This document shows, piece after piece, positions 9,035 through 17,922 of a DNA stretch of 64,000 nt (its first letter is position 1; each line of letters opens with the position of its first letter). Made by a program: the position numbers and the translations under genes. This DNA comes from Enterobacteriaceae bacterium UBA7338 (GTDB lineage Bacteria > Pseudomonadota > Gammaproteobacteria > Enterobacterales > Enterobacteriaceae), in contig DKPJ01000009.1 of NCBI GenBank assembly GCA_002480085.1, positions 35,417 through 99,416 of the forward strand. The letters are read 5' to 3'. The notes beneath the pieces are model-generated. The model worked only from the letters and a program-made list of their open reading frames with translations, was not told the origin of the DNA and made no database searches.

Positions 9035-10027
9035 TTATTCGCGGAACAGCGCTTCGATATTCAGCCCCTGCGTCTGCAGAATTTCACGCAGACGACGCAG
9101 ACCTTCAACCTGAATCTGACGAACGCGTTCACGAGTCAGGCCAATTTCACGGCCCACATCCTCAAGCGTTGCAGCTTCATAGCCCAGCAGACCGAAACGA
9201 CGTGCCAGCACCTCGCGTTGTTTGGCGTTCAGTTCGAACAGCCATTTGACGATGCTCTGTTTCATGTCATCGTCCTGCGTGGTGTCTTCCGGACCGTTAT
9301 CTTTCTCGTCGGCCAGGATGTCCAGCAGCGCTTTTTCGGAATCGCCACCCAGCGGGGTGTCTACCGAGGTAATGCGCTCGTTGAGACGCAGCATACGGCT
9401 TACGTCATCAACCGGTTTATCAAGCTGTTCGGCAATCTCTTCTGCACTTGGCTCGTGGTCCAGCTTATGGGACAGTTCACGTGCGGTACGCAGATAGACG
9501 TTCAGCTCTTTAACGATATGAATTGGCAGACGGATCGTCCGGGTCTGGTTCATGATTGCCCGTTCGATGGTCTGACGAATCCACCAGGTTGCGTAAGTCG
9601 AGAAACGGAACCCGCGTTCTGGGTCAAATTTCTCAACGGCGCGGATCAGCCCCAGGTTACCCTCTTCAATCAGATCCAGCAGAGCCAGACCACGATTGCT
9701 GTAACGACGGGCAATCTTCACAACCAGACGCAGGTTACTTTCAATCATGCGACGGCGTGATGCAACGTCCCCACGCAGTGCGCGACGCGCGAAGTAAACT
9801 TCTTCTTCAGCCGTAAGCAGAGGAGAATAACCAATCTCTCCCAGATACAGCTGAGTAGCGTCAAGCACTCGCTGTGTTGCTCCCTGAGATAACAGCTCCT
9901 CTTCGGCTAACTCGTTATCACTGGGTTCCTCTTCATTCAGGACTTTCTCATCAAAAGCCTCAACTCCGTTCTCATCAAATTCCGCGTCTTCATTTAAATC
10001 ATGAACTTTCAGCGTATTCTGACTCAT
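9035..10027 (-). CDS. rpoS: RNA polymerase sigma factor RpoS (sigma-38)
   Basis: 330 residues, the E. coli length. RpoS directs the general stress and stationary-phase response. Regions are in order: 1.1/1.2 at the N-terminus (YLGEIGYSPLLT about 59-70), region 2 with RFSTYATWWIRQ, region 3, and region 4 helix-turn-helix with ETLEDVGREIGLTRERVRQI-type sequence near the C-terminus. The RssB-contacting Lys173 region is conserved. The frame is open 23 codons further upstream, but the start at 10027 is preferred: TAGGAGCCACCTT precedes it exactly as in E. coli. The long leader inside nlpD is the known target of Hfq-dependent small RNAs in E. coli; the same arrangement is inferred here. Confidence 0.98.
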   Translation of the reverse strand: MSQNTLKVHDLNEDAEFDENGVEAFDEKVLNEEEPSDNELAEEELLSQGATQRVLDATQLYLGEIGYSPLLTAEEEVYFARRALRGDVASRRRMIESNLRLVVKIARRYSNRGLALLDLIEEGNLGLIRAVEKFDPERGFRFSTYATWWIRQTIERAIMNQTRTIRLPIHIVKELNVYLRTARELSHKLDHEPSAEEIAEQLDKPVDDVSRMLRLNERITSVDTPLGGDSEKALLDILADEKDNGPEDTTQDDDMKQSIVKWLFELNAKQREVLARRFGLLGYEAATLEDVGREIGLTRERVRQIQVEGLRRLREILQTQGLNIEALFRE

Positions 10028-10147
10028 AAGGTGGCTCCTACCCGTGATCCCTGAACAAAATCTCCATGCTTCCTTTTTTATTCGAGGCAGCTGCATCTAC
10101 GCAAGCTGCCACGGCAAAGCAAAGGATAGCATAACGACTTTGCCAAA

Positions 10148-11302
10148 TTATCGCTGCGGCAAATAACGCAGCGGGTTTACGGATTTCCCCTTGTAACGAA
10201 TTTCAAAATGCAAACGTGTAGAACTGGTGCCGGTGCTACCCATGGTAGCTATCTTCTGCCCCGCCTTGATGTCTTGTTGCTCCCGGACCAGCATTGTGTC
10301 GTTATGGGCGTAGGCACTCAGGTAATCATCATTATGTTTGATGATAATAAGATTACCGTAACCGCGCAGAGCGTTCCCGGCATATACCACGCGTCCATCT
10401 GCGGTCGCGACGATAGCCTGGCCTTTCGACCCTGCGATATCGATCCCTTTATTGCCACCTTCGGTAGCAGAGAAGTTATCGATAACGTTGCCATCAGTTG
10501 GCCAGCGCCAGGATGAAATCGGCGCGCTGGTGGAGGTACTGCTGGCCGTCGGTTCGGTTGTGGTAACTGAAGGTGCCGTTACAGGCGCTGTGACTACCGT
10601 CGCAGGCTTGTTGTTCGGCAACATTTTGTTATCACTCTGTTCACCTGAGTCCTCAGAATACGTAATTGTCGGTTTCGGCGCAACTACTACGGTCGAATTT
10701 TGTGCAGGTTGCGTCACGATTCCTTGTGCGGAAGCATCGGCCTGAGTGATTGCGTTACCGCCAGTTATTGGTGTGCCGGATGAATTTCCAACCTGGAGAA
10801 CCTGCCCGACATTCAGGCCATACGGGGCGGCGACGCCATTTCGCTGGGCCAGATCGCGGAAATCATTGCCGGTAACCCAGGCAATGTAAAACAGTGTATC
10901 ACCGCGTTTCACAGTGTAAGTGCTGCCGCCGGTATAGCTACCTTTCGGAATGTTCCCATACTGGCGATTGTAAACAATTCGGCCATTTTGCGTCTGAACC
11001 GGCTGCGAAACCACCGGTTGCGAAGTAACTGGCTGCGTGGTCGAGGGCTGGATCGTCGTTGGCGGCGCGGTAACCGGCTGGACCGGCTGAATTTGCGGAG
11101 CCTGCTGCGGCGTGCTGCCCATCTTCGGTGGAGGGGTAATTAACATTCCGGATTCGGTGCTGCTGCCTGATGCGCTGCTGCCGTCTACGGAGCTTACCGG
11201 CGCGGGTGGATTACCAGAATTTGAGCATCCTGCCAGCCAGAGCGAAACCAGTGACAATGCCGCAATCCGGCTTAAGGTGAATGTTGGGCTTCCCGTGCTC
11301 AT
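10148..11302 (-). CDS. nlpD: Lipoprotein NlpD, activator of the amidase AmiC
   Basis: 384 residues (E. coli 379). A signal peptide with lipobox LAGC gives lipidated Cys26 at the outer membrane. Then come a Pro/Gln/Thr-rich linker, a LysM domain at about residues 126-170 (TYTVKRGDTLFYIAWVTGN), a second low-complexity linker rich in Thr and Ser, and a C-terminal LytM (M23-like) domain from about 275. The LytM domain lacks the full set of metal ligands, as expected for an activator of AmiC rather than an enzyme. In E. coli the main rpoS promoter lies inside this gene; the position of rpoS 120 bp downstream agrees, but I could not define the promoter by eye. Confidence 0.97.
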   Translation of the reverse strand: MSTGSPTFTLSRIAALSLVSLWLAGCSNSGNPPAPVSSVDGSSASGSSTESGMLITPPPKMGSTPQQAPQIQPVQPVTAPPTTIQPSTTQPVTSQPVVSQPVQTQNGRIVYNRQYGNIPKGSYTGGSTYTVKRGDTLFYIAWVTGNDFRDLAQRNGVAAPYGLNVGQVLQVGNSSGTPITGGNAITQADASAQGIVTQPAQNSTVVVAPKPTITYSEDSGEQSDNKMLPNNKPATVVTAPVTAPSVTTTEPTASSTSTSAPISSWRWPTDGNVIDNFSATEGGNKGIDIAGSKGQAIVATADGRVVYAGNALRGYGNLIIIKHNDDYLSAYAHNDTMLVREQQDIKAGQKIATMGSTGTSSTRLHFEIRYKGKSVNPLRYLPQR

Positions 11303-11411
11303 TTATCCCCCAAAAATGTATTTACTTGTGCGTGTTGAAAACCGTGGCGTTATTTAACGCCGCCCCACCTTACGCTTAAACTCGCTGAAAACTTTAGGAA
11401 AAATCCGGGTC

Positions 11412-12038
11412 TCAGGCCAGCTCGCCTTTCACCAGCGGGACAAAACGTACGTCTTCCACGGTTTCGATGATAAATTCGCTTCCCCGTCGATGAATGCACT
11501 TCAGCTGCTGGTGCTCATCGCCCACGGGCAAAACGAGAATACCGCCGTTATCCAGCTGCGCCAGAAGCGCGGCGGGGATCTCCGGCGGTGCGGCCGTCAC
11601 GATGATGGCATCAAACGGGGCGCGAGCCTGCCACCCCTGCCAGCCATCGCCATGACGGGTTGAAACATTGTGCAGATCGAGCTGCTTCAGACGGCGACGC
11701 GCCTGCCACTGCAGGCCCTTGATCCGCTCAACGGAGCAGACATGGCGCACCAGATGCGCCAGGATCGCGGTCTGGTAACCTGAACCGGTGCCGATCTCCA
11801 GCACCCTTGAATCCGGCGTCAGCGCCAGCAGCTCGGTCATCCGCGCCACCATATAGGGCTGTGAAATAGTCTGCCCCTGGCCGATAGGCAACGCGACGTT
11901 CTCCCACGCTTTGTGTTCAAACGCTTCATCAATAAATTTCTCACGGGGAACCCGTGCGATCGCCTCCAGGACATGCTCATCTTTGATGCCCTGGCTGCGT
12001 AACTGATCGAGAAGGGCTTGTACGCGTCTGCTTACCAT
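11412..12038 (-). CDS. pcm: Protein-L-isoaspartate O-methyltransferase
   Basis: 208 residues, the E. coli length. It methylates L-isoaspartyl residues formed by protein ageing and so starts their repair, using S-adenosylmethionine. The SAM motif VLEIGTGSGYQTA lies at about residues 79-91, and the PIGQGQTISQPYMVARM substrate motif sits just before it. The start overlaps the surE stop by a few bases, the coupling known from E. coli. Together with surE and nlpD-rpoS it forms a stationary-phase survival group. Confidence 0.98.
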   Translation of the reverse strand: MVSRRVQALLDQLRSQGIKDEHVLEAIARVPREKFIDEAFEHKAWENVALPIGQGQTISQPYMVARMTELLALTPDSRVLEIGTGSGYQTAILAHLVRHVCSVERIKGLQWQARRRLKQLDLHNVSTRHGDGWQGWQARAPFDAIIVTAAPPEIPAALLAQLDNGGILVLPVGDEHQQLKCIHRRGSEFIIETVEDVRFVPLVKGELA

Positions 12039-12793
12039 TGCGTGTTCACTCCGGCACGGCTTAACCAGTCCGAAACAACATCATGCGCGCTGTGTGCGGT
12101 AAGATCCACATGCAGCGGCGTTACCGAGACGTAGCCTTCATCTACGGCAGCAAAGTCGGTGTCCGGCCCGGCGTCGTGCTTCTCACCCGGCGGGCCAATC
12201 CAGTAGAGCGTATTGCCGCGGGGATCCTCCTGCGGGATCACCTTATCTGCCGGATGGCGGCTGCCGCAGCGGGTCACGCGAATGCCCTTGATCTCATCAA
12301 GAGGCAGATCGGGCACGTTGATATTCAGGATGCGACCGGTGCGCAGCGGCTCCCGGCTCAGGGCGCGTAGAATCGAACAGGTGACGGCGGCGGCGGTATC
12401 ATAGTGCGTGTAGCCGTTAAGCGAGACCGCCAGCGCAGGAAAGCCAAGATGACGCCCCTCCATTGCTGCGGCCACCGTCCCGGAGTAGATCACATCGTCG
12501 CCGAGATTTGGCCCGGCGTTGATCCCGGCAATCACCACGTCCGGGCGCGGTCGCATTAGCGCATTGACGCCAAGAAAGACGCAGTCGGTGGGGGTGCCCA
12601 TCTGCACGGCGATATCGCCGTTCTCGAAGGTAAAGGTCCGAAGTGAAGATTCCAGCGTCAGGGAGTTAGAGGCTCCGCTGCGGTTACGATCGGGCGCGAC
12701 AACCTGCACATCGGCAAATTCCCGTAAAGCATGGGCCAGAGTCTGTATGCCTGGCGCATGGATCCCGTCATCGTTACTCAGCAATATTCGCAT
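12032..12793 (-). CDS. surE: 5'/3'-nucleotidase and polyphosphatase SurE
   Basis: 253 residues from the MRILLSNDDG start; a start two codons earlier is possible, but the chosen one matches the family. SurE is a metal-dependent nucleotidase with exopolyphosphatase activity. The metal-binding Asp8-Asp9 pair sits in SNDDG, with Ser39-type SGASNS and the INAGPN Asn region also present. It overlaps truD upstream by 20 nt and pcm downstream by 7 nt, so truD-surE-pcm are tightly coupled. Confidence 0.97.
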   Translation of the reverse strand: MRILLSNDDGIHAPGIQTLAHALREFADVQVVAPDRNRSGASNSLTLESSLRTFTFENGDIAVQMGTPTDCVFLGVNALMRPRPDVVIAGINAGPNLGDDVIYSGTVAAAMEGRHLGFPALAVSLNGYTHYDTAAAVTCSILRALSREPLRTGRILNINVPDLPLDEIKGIRVTRCGSRHPADKVIPQEDPRGNTLYWIGPPGEKHDAGPDTDFAAVDEGYVSVTPLHVDLTAHSAHDVVSDWLSRAGVNTQW

Positions 12794-13823
12794 AATCACC
12801 CGATGTATTGATAAGTTCCCTTACAACGCTGGTGGCAAAGCTACCGGCTGGCAGCCAGAAGCGCAGTTCGACGGTGACGTCATCCCACCACTCCCAGTTC
12901 AGCTGCTGCGGATAGAGCAGCGCGGCCCGGCGTGAGGCCTCAACCTTTTCGCGCACCAGCAGGGACTGCAGCAGAGGCGAGTCGCTAATGGCCGCCTCTT
13001 CACGCGCCAGCGCCTCGCGCTGGGTTCCCCACTCGCCGGTACCCGGCAGCACAGCGGTAATCATCAGCGCTTTGTCATCGACGCGCGTCTGTAGCGCCGC
13101 CAGCTCTTCCGGCGTCGCCACGAACCAGCTTCCGCGCCCCGCTAATTGTAGCGCATCGCCGTCAACAACTTGATTAAAGTCCGCTTTTTTCAGGCGCTCG
13201 CTGACGATCTGATTAAACAACGCGCTGCGGGCCGCCGACAACCAAAAACTGCGTTTATTGCGATCGCGCACCGGGGCATCGCTCTCTGCCCAGCGCAGCG
13301 CACCGTGCAGGTTGCTGCCGCCGATACCGAAGCGCTGCGCGCCAAAATAGTTCGGCACGCCCTGCTCTGCTATGGCACTAAGACGCGCCTCGACGTCGGC
13401 ACGGTTGCTGACCTCGCGCAGCACGAGGGTAAACTGGTTGCCCTGCAACGCCCCCAGCCGCAGCTTACGCTTGTGGCGGGCGTACTCCAGCACCTTGCAG
13501 CCTTCCAGCTGAAAGGCGCTGAGATCCGGCATCTCTTTACCCGGCACGCGGGCGCAGAGCCACTGCTCGGTCACCGCATGCTTATCTTTCTGCCCGGCAA
13601 AGCTGATCTCCCGGGCGTGGATCTTGAGGAATTTTGCCAGCGCGTCGGCGACAAAGCGGGTATTGCAGCCGGTTTTCAGCACCCGCACCAGAATATGCTC
13701 GCCCTCGCCGTCGGGCGCGAAGCCTAAATCCTCTATCACGACGAAGTCTTCCGGGTTGGCCTTCAGCAGGCCGCTGCCCTGAGGTTTGCCGTGCAGGTAC
13801 GTCAGCGCGTCAAACTCGGTCAT
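12774..13823 (-). CDS. truD: tRNA pseudouridine(13) synthase TruD
   Basis: 349 residues (E. coli 349). TruD makes pseudouridine at position 13 of tRNA-Glu. The catalytic Asp80 lies in the motif GQKDKHAVTEQW. The NYFGAQRFG motif and the inserted TRUD domain are present. The gene overlaps ispF by 4 nt and surE by 20 nt in the ftsB-ispD-ispF-truD-surE operon order of enterobacteria. Confidence 0.97.
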   Translation of the reverse strand: MTEFDALTYLHGKPQGSGLLKANPEDFVVIEDLGFAPDGEGEHILVRVLKTGCNTRFVADALAKFLKIHAREISFAGQKDKHAVTEQWLCARVPGKEMPDLSAFQLEGCKVLEYARHKRKLRLGALQGNQFTLVLREVSNRADVEARLSAIAEQGVPNYFGAQRFGIGGSNLHGALRWAESDAPVRDRNKRSFWLSAARSALFNQIVSERLKKADFNQVVDGDALQLAGRGSWFVATPEELAALQTRVDDKALMITAVLPGTGEWGTQREALAREEAAISDSPLLQSLLVREKVEASRRAALLYPQQLNWEWWDDVTVELRFWLPAGSFATSVVRELINTSGDYANIAE

Positions 13824-14299
13824 TTAGCCGCCTTATTCAACAGCGCCACCGCCTCGCAGGCAATGCCTTCGCCGCGCCCGGTAAAGCCCAGCTTCTCGGT
13901 GGTGGTGGCCTTAACGTTAACGTCGTCCATGTGGCAGCCAAGATCTTCAGCAATAAACACGCGCATCTGCGGGATATGCGGCAGCATCTTCGGTGCCTGG
14001 GCGATAATCGTCACGTCAACGTTGCCAAGGGTATAGCCTTTTGCCTGAATACGACGCCAGGCCTCACGCAGCAGCTCGCGGCTGTCCGCGCCTTTAAACG
14101 CCGGATCGGTGTCCGGGAAGAGCTTGCCGATATCTCCCAGCGCCGCCGCACCAAGCAGCGCATCGGTTAACGCGTGCAGGGCTACGTCGCCATCAGAGTG
14201 CGCCAGCAGGCCTTTCTCATAGGGAATACGTACGCCGCCAATGATAATCGGGCCTTCGCCGCCAAAGGCGTGTACGTCAAAGCCGTGTCCAATACGCAT
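13820..14299 (-). CDS. ispF: 2-C-methyl-D-erythritol 2,4-cyclodiphosphate synthase
   Basis: 159 residues, the E. coli length. IspF forms the cyclic diphosphate in the MEP route to isoprenoids. The zinc ligands Asp8 and His10 are in MRIGHGFDVH, and the third ligand His42 is in the downstream HSDGDVALHA motif. It follows ispD by 2 nt, so consecutive enzymes of the same pathway are co-translated. Confidence 0.98.
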   Translation of the reverse strand: MRIGHGFDVHAFGGEGPIIIGGVRIPYEKGLLAHSDGDVALHALTDALLGAAALGDIGKLFPDTDPAFKGADSRELLREAWRRIQAKGYTLGNVDVTIIAQAPKMLPHIPQMRVFIAEDLGCHMDDVNVKATTTEKLGFTGRGEGIACEAVALLNKAAK

Positions 14300-14301
14300 G
14301 A

Positions 14302-15009
14302 TCAGTTCTCCATAGAGGCGTTACGGGTAAGATAAAATTCTGCCAGCGCCAGGTCTTCAGGCCGCGTCACTTTAATATTATCAGCGCGGCCAACGACCAG
14401 CTCGGGATGGTAGCCACAGTGCTCCAGCGCCGAGGCTTCATCGGTAATGGTCGCCCCATCGTTAAGCGCCCGCGTCAGGCACATTTTAAGCAGCGCCAGC
14501 GGAAAAAACTGTGGCGTCAGCGCGTGCCAGAGATCGTTACGATCCACGGTGTGGGCGATGGCGCGCTTGCCTGGCTCGGCGCGCTTCATCGTATCGCGCA
14601 CCGGGGCGGCGAGAATGCCACCCGTACGGCTGGTTTCACAGAGAGAGAGCAGACGGGAGAGATCGTCCTGATGCAGGCAGGGGCGAGCCGCATCGTGCAC
14701 CAGCACCCACCCGGCATCGCCGGCAGCGTGCAGCCCCGCCAGCACCGAATCGGCGCGCTCTGCGCCGCCGTCAACCACGGTAACCTGGGGATGATGCGCC
14801 AGCGGTAGACCGGCGAAGCGCTCGTCGCCCGGACTGACGGCAATAATCACCCTCTCCACACGCGGATCCGCCAGCAGCGCCGCAACCGTGTGTTCAAGGA
14901 TGGTTTTATTGCCAATCGAAAGATACTGTTTAGGGCATTCCGTTTGCATACGGCGGCCAAATCCGGCGGCCGGTACGACGGCACAGATGGCCGGAACTAT
15001 TGCTGCCAT
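14302..15009 (-). CDS. ispD: 2-C-methyl-D-erythritol 4-phosphate cytidylyltransferase
   Basis: 235 residues from the ATG at 15009; E. coli IspD has 236. The frame is open 21 codons further upstream, but those overlap ftsB and have no family match. IspD joins CTP and MEP in isoprenoid synthesis. The nucleotide-binding loop AAGFGRRM with its Lys partner in ECPKQYL is near the N-terminus, and VHDAARP is present. The first dozen residues (AAIVPAIC) differ from E. coli. The gene lies 19 nt after ftsB and 2 nt before ispF. Confidence 0.97.
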   Translation of the reverse strand: MAAIVPAICAVVPAAGFGRRMQTECPKQYLSIGNKTILEHTVAALLADPRVERVIIAVSPGDERFAGLPLAHHPQVTVVDGGAERADSVLAGLHAAGDAGWVLVHDAARPCLHQDDLSRLLSLCETSRTGGILAAPVRDTMKRAEPGKRAIAHTVDRNDLWHALTPQFFPLALLKMCLTRALNDGATITDEASALEHCGYHPELVVGRADNIKVTRPEDLALAEFYLTRNASMEN

Positions 15010-15028
15010 GTAAGAAAACCTGGGCCTG

Positions 15029-15340
15029 TTATCGACTGTTTTGTGGTGACCCTGGGCTGCGTTTGGACGCATCCGGAACCAGACGATAAAAGGTTTCGCC
15101 CGGCTTGGTCATACTGAGTTCGTTACGTGCGCGCTCTTCAATCGCTTCCTGACCGCCGTTGAGATCGTCGATCTCGGCGAAAAGCTGATCGTTACGCGCT
15201 TTTAGCTTAGCGTTTGTTGCCTGCTGTACCGTGACATCATCGCTGACGCGGCTGAAGTCGTGGAGGCCATTCTTGCCAAACCACAATGAATACTGTAGCC
15301 AGACCAGCAAAGCCAGCAACAGCAGCGTTAATTTACCCAT
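15029..15340 (-). CDS. ftsB: Cell division protein FtsB
   Basis: 103 residues, matching E. coli FtsB. It is a bitopic divisome protein: a short cytoplasmic start, a transmembrane helix at about residues 4-20 (LTLLLLALLVWLQYSLW), a periplasmic coiled coil at about 30-70 and a C-terminal tail. It binds FtsL and FtsQ and helps to activate FtsWI. It is the first gene of the ftsB-ispD-ispF-truD-surE-pcm run. Confidence 0.97.
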   Translation of the reverse strand: MGKLTLLLLALLVWLQYSLWFGKNGLHDFSRVSDDVTVQQATNAKLKARNDQLFAEIDDLNGGQEAIEERARNELSMTKPGETFYRLVPDASKRSPGSPQNSR

Positions 15341-15509
15341 CCTGCCCCCTGTAAAACGGCATCATCATCCCATAACTTACGCCAGGACTCCACTCTAAGC
15401 CGATACCGCAACGACGCTGCCAAATGTACCATACCTCTCCCGCTCCAGGCACTCTCCAGGCCTGGAAACATCGTCTTAAAAAGCGTTACGGTTTGAATTA
15501 TGGCGTGCT

Positions 15510-15833
15510 TTAACCCATCAGCCACATGAACAGGGCGCTGAACATCGCAACGCTAGCCAGCGCCGTTGCCAGGCTGCTATAGACCAGCCTGCCGTTGAGC
15601 AAGGAGTGGATTGCTACCCCTACCACCACCGCAACGGGCATCAGCGCCAGAAAGAACGGCCAGGTATAGAGGAAGAAAAAGAGGGTGTTAGAGCCGTACA
15701 GCAGGAACGGTATGCTTAGCGCCAGCAGCCATGAGGCAAAGCCAACCACGGCCCCTGGCAGTGACCAGGTCGGCTCGTCGTTGGCGACGCCGGTTTCAGA
15801 TGGGTCGATAGTAATATTCTGGCTATTGCGCAT
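15510..15833 (-). CDS. ygbE: YgbE, small inner-membrane protein (DUF3561)
   Basis: 107 residues from the ATG at 15833, as in E. coli; an earlier in-frame Met at 15869 is rejected because it adds 12 residues without family match. There are three hydrophobic segments after a polar N-terminus. The function is unknown. It lies 47 nt downstream of cysC on the same strand and may be read through from the cysDNC operon. Confidence 0.93.
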   Translation of the reverse strand: MRNSQNITIDPSETGVANDEPTWSLPGAVVGFASWLLALSIPFLLYGSNTLFFFLYTWPFFLALMPVAVVVGVAIHSLLNGRLVYSSLATALASVAMFSALFMWLMG

Positions 15834-15880
15834 AGTGGATCCTGTGACCTGACTTGCCGGGCGCAACACCCGGCGTTGTC

Positions 15881-16486
15881 TCAGGATCTGATAATATCGT
15901 CCCGTTTCAGTAGATCTAATAATTGAGCCACTAAATTTGTTACCAATTGTTCGCCGTCAAGGTGCAGTTCCGGCGACTCCGGCGCCTCATAAACGGAATC
16001 GATCCCGGTAAAATGACGTAGTTCACCGGCACGTGCCTTTTTATACAGCCCTTTCGGATCCCGCGCTTCGCAGGTAGTCAGAGAGGTATCCACAAAGACC
16101 TCGTAGAAACGCCCTTCGCCTACGCGCTCCCGTACCATCTGCCGTTCCGCACGGTGCGGAGAGATGAATGCAGTCAGCACTACCAGCCCCGCATCCACCA
16201 TCAGCCGGGCGACTTCACCCACGCGGCGAATGTTCTCTTTACGATCGTCGTCGCTGAAGCCCAGATCGCTGCACAGACCGTGGCGCACGTTGTCGCCGTC
16301 GAGCAGATAGGTACTGACGCCCAGACGGTGCAGCGCCTCCTCCAGCGCCCCGGCGACCGTGGATTTACCCGAGCCGGATAGCCCGGTAAACCACAGCACA
16401 ACCCCACGGTGACCGTGGAGTTGCTCCCGCTGCTGTGCGGTGACGGGATGGGCGTGCCAGACGACGTTCTCGTCATGCTCCGCCAT
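15881..16486 (-). CDS. cysC: Adenylyl-sulfate kinase
   Basis: 201 residues (E. coli 201). CysC phosphorylates APS to PAPS in sulfate assimilation. The P-loop GLSGSGKS is at residues 35-42, and the conserved DGDNVRHGL and the FISPHRAER motif with the phosphoserine region follow. Its ATG shares a base with the cysN stop, so translation is coupled. It is the last gene of the CysB-controlled cysDNC operon. Confidence 0.98.
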   Translation of the reverse strand: MAEHDENVVWHAHPVTAQQREQLHGHRGVVLWFTGLSGSGKSTVAGALEEALHRLGVSTYLLDGDNVRHGLCSDLGFSDDDRKENIRRVGEVARLMVDAGLVVLTAFISPHRAERQMVRERVGEGRFYEVFVDTSLTTCEARDPKGLYKKARAGELRHFTGIDSVYEAPESPELHLDGEQLVTNLVAQLLDLLKRDDIIRS

Positions 16487-17913
16487 TATTTGCCTCCCAG
16501 CAGATCGCGCGCGCCCCAGTGTGGGAAGTGCTTGCGTACCAGGGCGTTCAGCTCCAGTTCAAAGGCGCTGAACTCGGACGGCGCTGCCACGGCGTCGGCA
16601 TTCGGCTGATTGACCATGCCTGCGCCAACGGTGACGTTACTCAGGCGGTCAATAAAGATCATCCCCCCGGTAACCGGGTTGTCCTGATACTTATCCAGCA
16701 CCAGCGGCTCGTCAAAGGTCAGGTCTACCAGGCCGATACCGTTCAGCGGCAGCGCATCGACGCTGCGCTGGGTCAAATTGTTGATGTCCACCTGGTACTG
16801 AATACCGTCCACGCGCGCCCGGGTTTTCTTGCCCGCGATTTTGATATCGTAGCTCTGGCCCGGGGTCAGCGGCTGTTCAGCCATCCACACCACGTCCACC
16901 GCCGCGCTCTGCACGGCTGGCAGGCTCTCCTGCGCATCCAGCAGCAGATCGCCCCGGCTGATATCGATCTCATCCTTCAGCACCAGGGTGACCGTTTCAC
17001 CTGCGCCCGCTTCCGGCAGATCGCCATCGAAGGTCACAATGCGGGCGACCGAGGACTCCACGCCCGACGGCAGCACCTTAACGCGCTGGCCGACCTTGAC
17101 GCTGCCGGAGGCAACGGTACCGGAGAAGCCGCGGAAGTCGAGGTTTGGCCGGTTAACGTACTGCACCGGGAAGCGCATCGGCTGAGTCTCCACTACACGG
17201 TGGATCTCAACGCTCTCCAGCACTTCCAGCAGGGTCGGGCCGCTGTACCACGGCATGCTCGCGCTCTGGCTAGCTACGTTATCGCCCTCCAGCGCCGACA
17301 GCGGTACAAAGCGGATGTCGAGGTTGCCCGGCAGCTGTTCGGCAAAGGTCAGGTATTGCTGGCGAATCGTTTCAAAGGTCTCTTCGCTGAACTCTACCAG
17401 GTCCATTTTGTTCACCGCCACCACCAGGTGCTTAATGCCCAGCAGGGTGGAGATAAAGCTGTGACGACGGGTCTGATCCAGCACGCCTTTACGCGCGTCG
17501 ATCAGCAGGATCGCCAGATCGCAGGTGGAGGCCCCGGTGGCCATGTTACGGGTGTACTGCTCGTGCCCTGGGGTATCAGCAATAATGAACTTACGCTTTT
17601 CGGTAGAGAAGTAGCGGTAGGCCACGTCAATGGTGATGCCCTGCTCACGCTCGGCCTGCAGGCCATCCACCAGCAGCGCGAGGTCGAGCTTTTCGCCCTG
17701 GGTACCGTGGCGCTTGCTGTCGTTGTGCAGCGTGGAGAGCTGATCTTCATAAATCTGGCGCGTGTCGTGCAGCAGACGACCAATCAGCGTACTTTTACCG
17801 TCATCGACGCTGCCGCAGGTCAGAAAGCGCAGCAGGCTCTTGTGCTGCTGGGCATGCAGGTACGCTTCGACGCCGCCTTCGTTAGCAATTTGTTGGGCAA
17901 TAGTGGTATTCAT
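16486..17913 (-). CDS. cysN: Sulfate adenylyltransferase GTPase subunit
   Basis: 475 residues (E. coli 475). CysN is the GTP-hydrolysing partner of CysD in ATP sulfurylase and is related to elongation factor Tu. The G-motifs are visible: GSVDDGKS at 34-41, DTPGH near 113 and NKMD near 168. It begins 9 nt after cysD and overlaps cysC by 1 nt. Confidence 0.98.
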   Translation of the reverse strand: MNTTIAQQIANEGGVEAYLHAQQHKSLLRFLTCGSVDDGKSTLIGRLLHDTRQIYEDQLSTLHNDSKRHGTQGEKLDLALLVDGLQAEREQGITIDVAYRYFSTEKRKFIIADTPGHEQYTRNMATGASTCDLAILLIDARKGVLDQTRRHSFISTLLGIKHLVVAVNKMDLVEFSEETFETIRQQYLTFAEQLPGNLDIRFVPLSALEGDNVASQSASMPWYSGPTLLEVLESVEIHRVVETQPMRFPVQYVNRPNLDFRGFSGTVASGSVKVGQRVKVLPSGVESSVARIVTFDGDLPEAGAGETVTLVLKDEIDISRGDLLLDAQESLPAVQSAAVDVVWMAEQPLTPGQSYDIKIAGKKTRARVDGIQYQVDINNLTQRSVDALPLNGIGLVDLTFDEPLVLDKYQDNPVTGGMIFIDRLSNVTVGAGMVNQPNADAVAAPSEFSAFELELNALVRKHFPHWGARDLLGGK

Positions 17914-17922
17914 GGCGGCTCC

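Noticed and set aside
15328..15525. A 65-codon minus-strand frame between ygbE and ftsB
   Set aside because: It overlaps the end of ygbE and the start of ftsB, lacks a ribosome site and has no family pattern.
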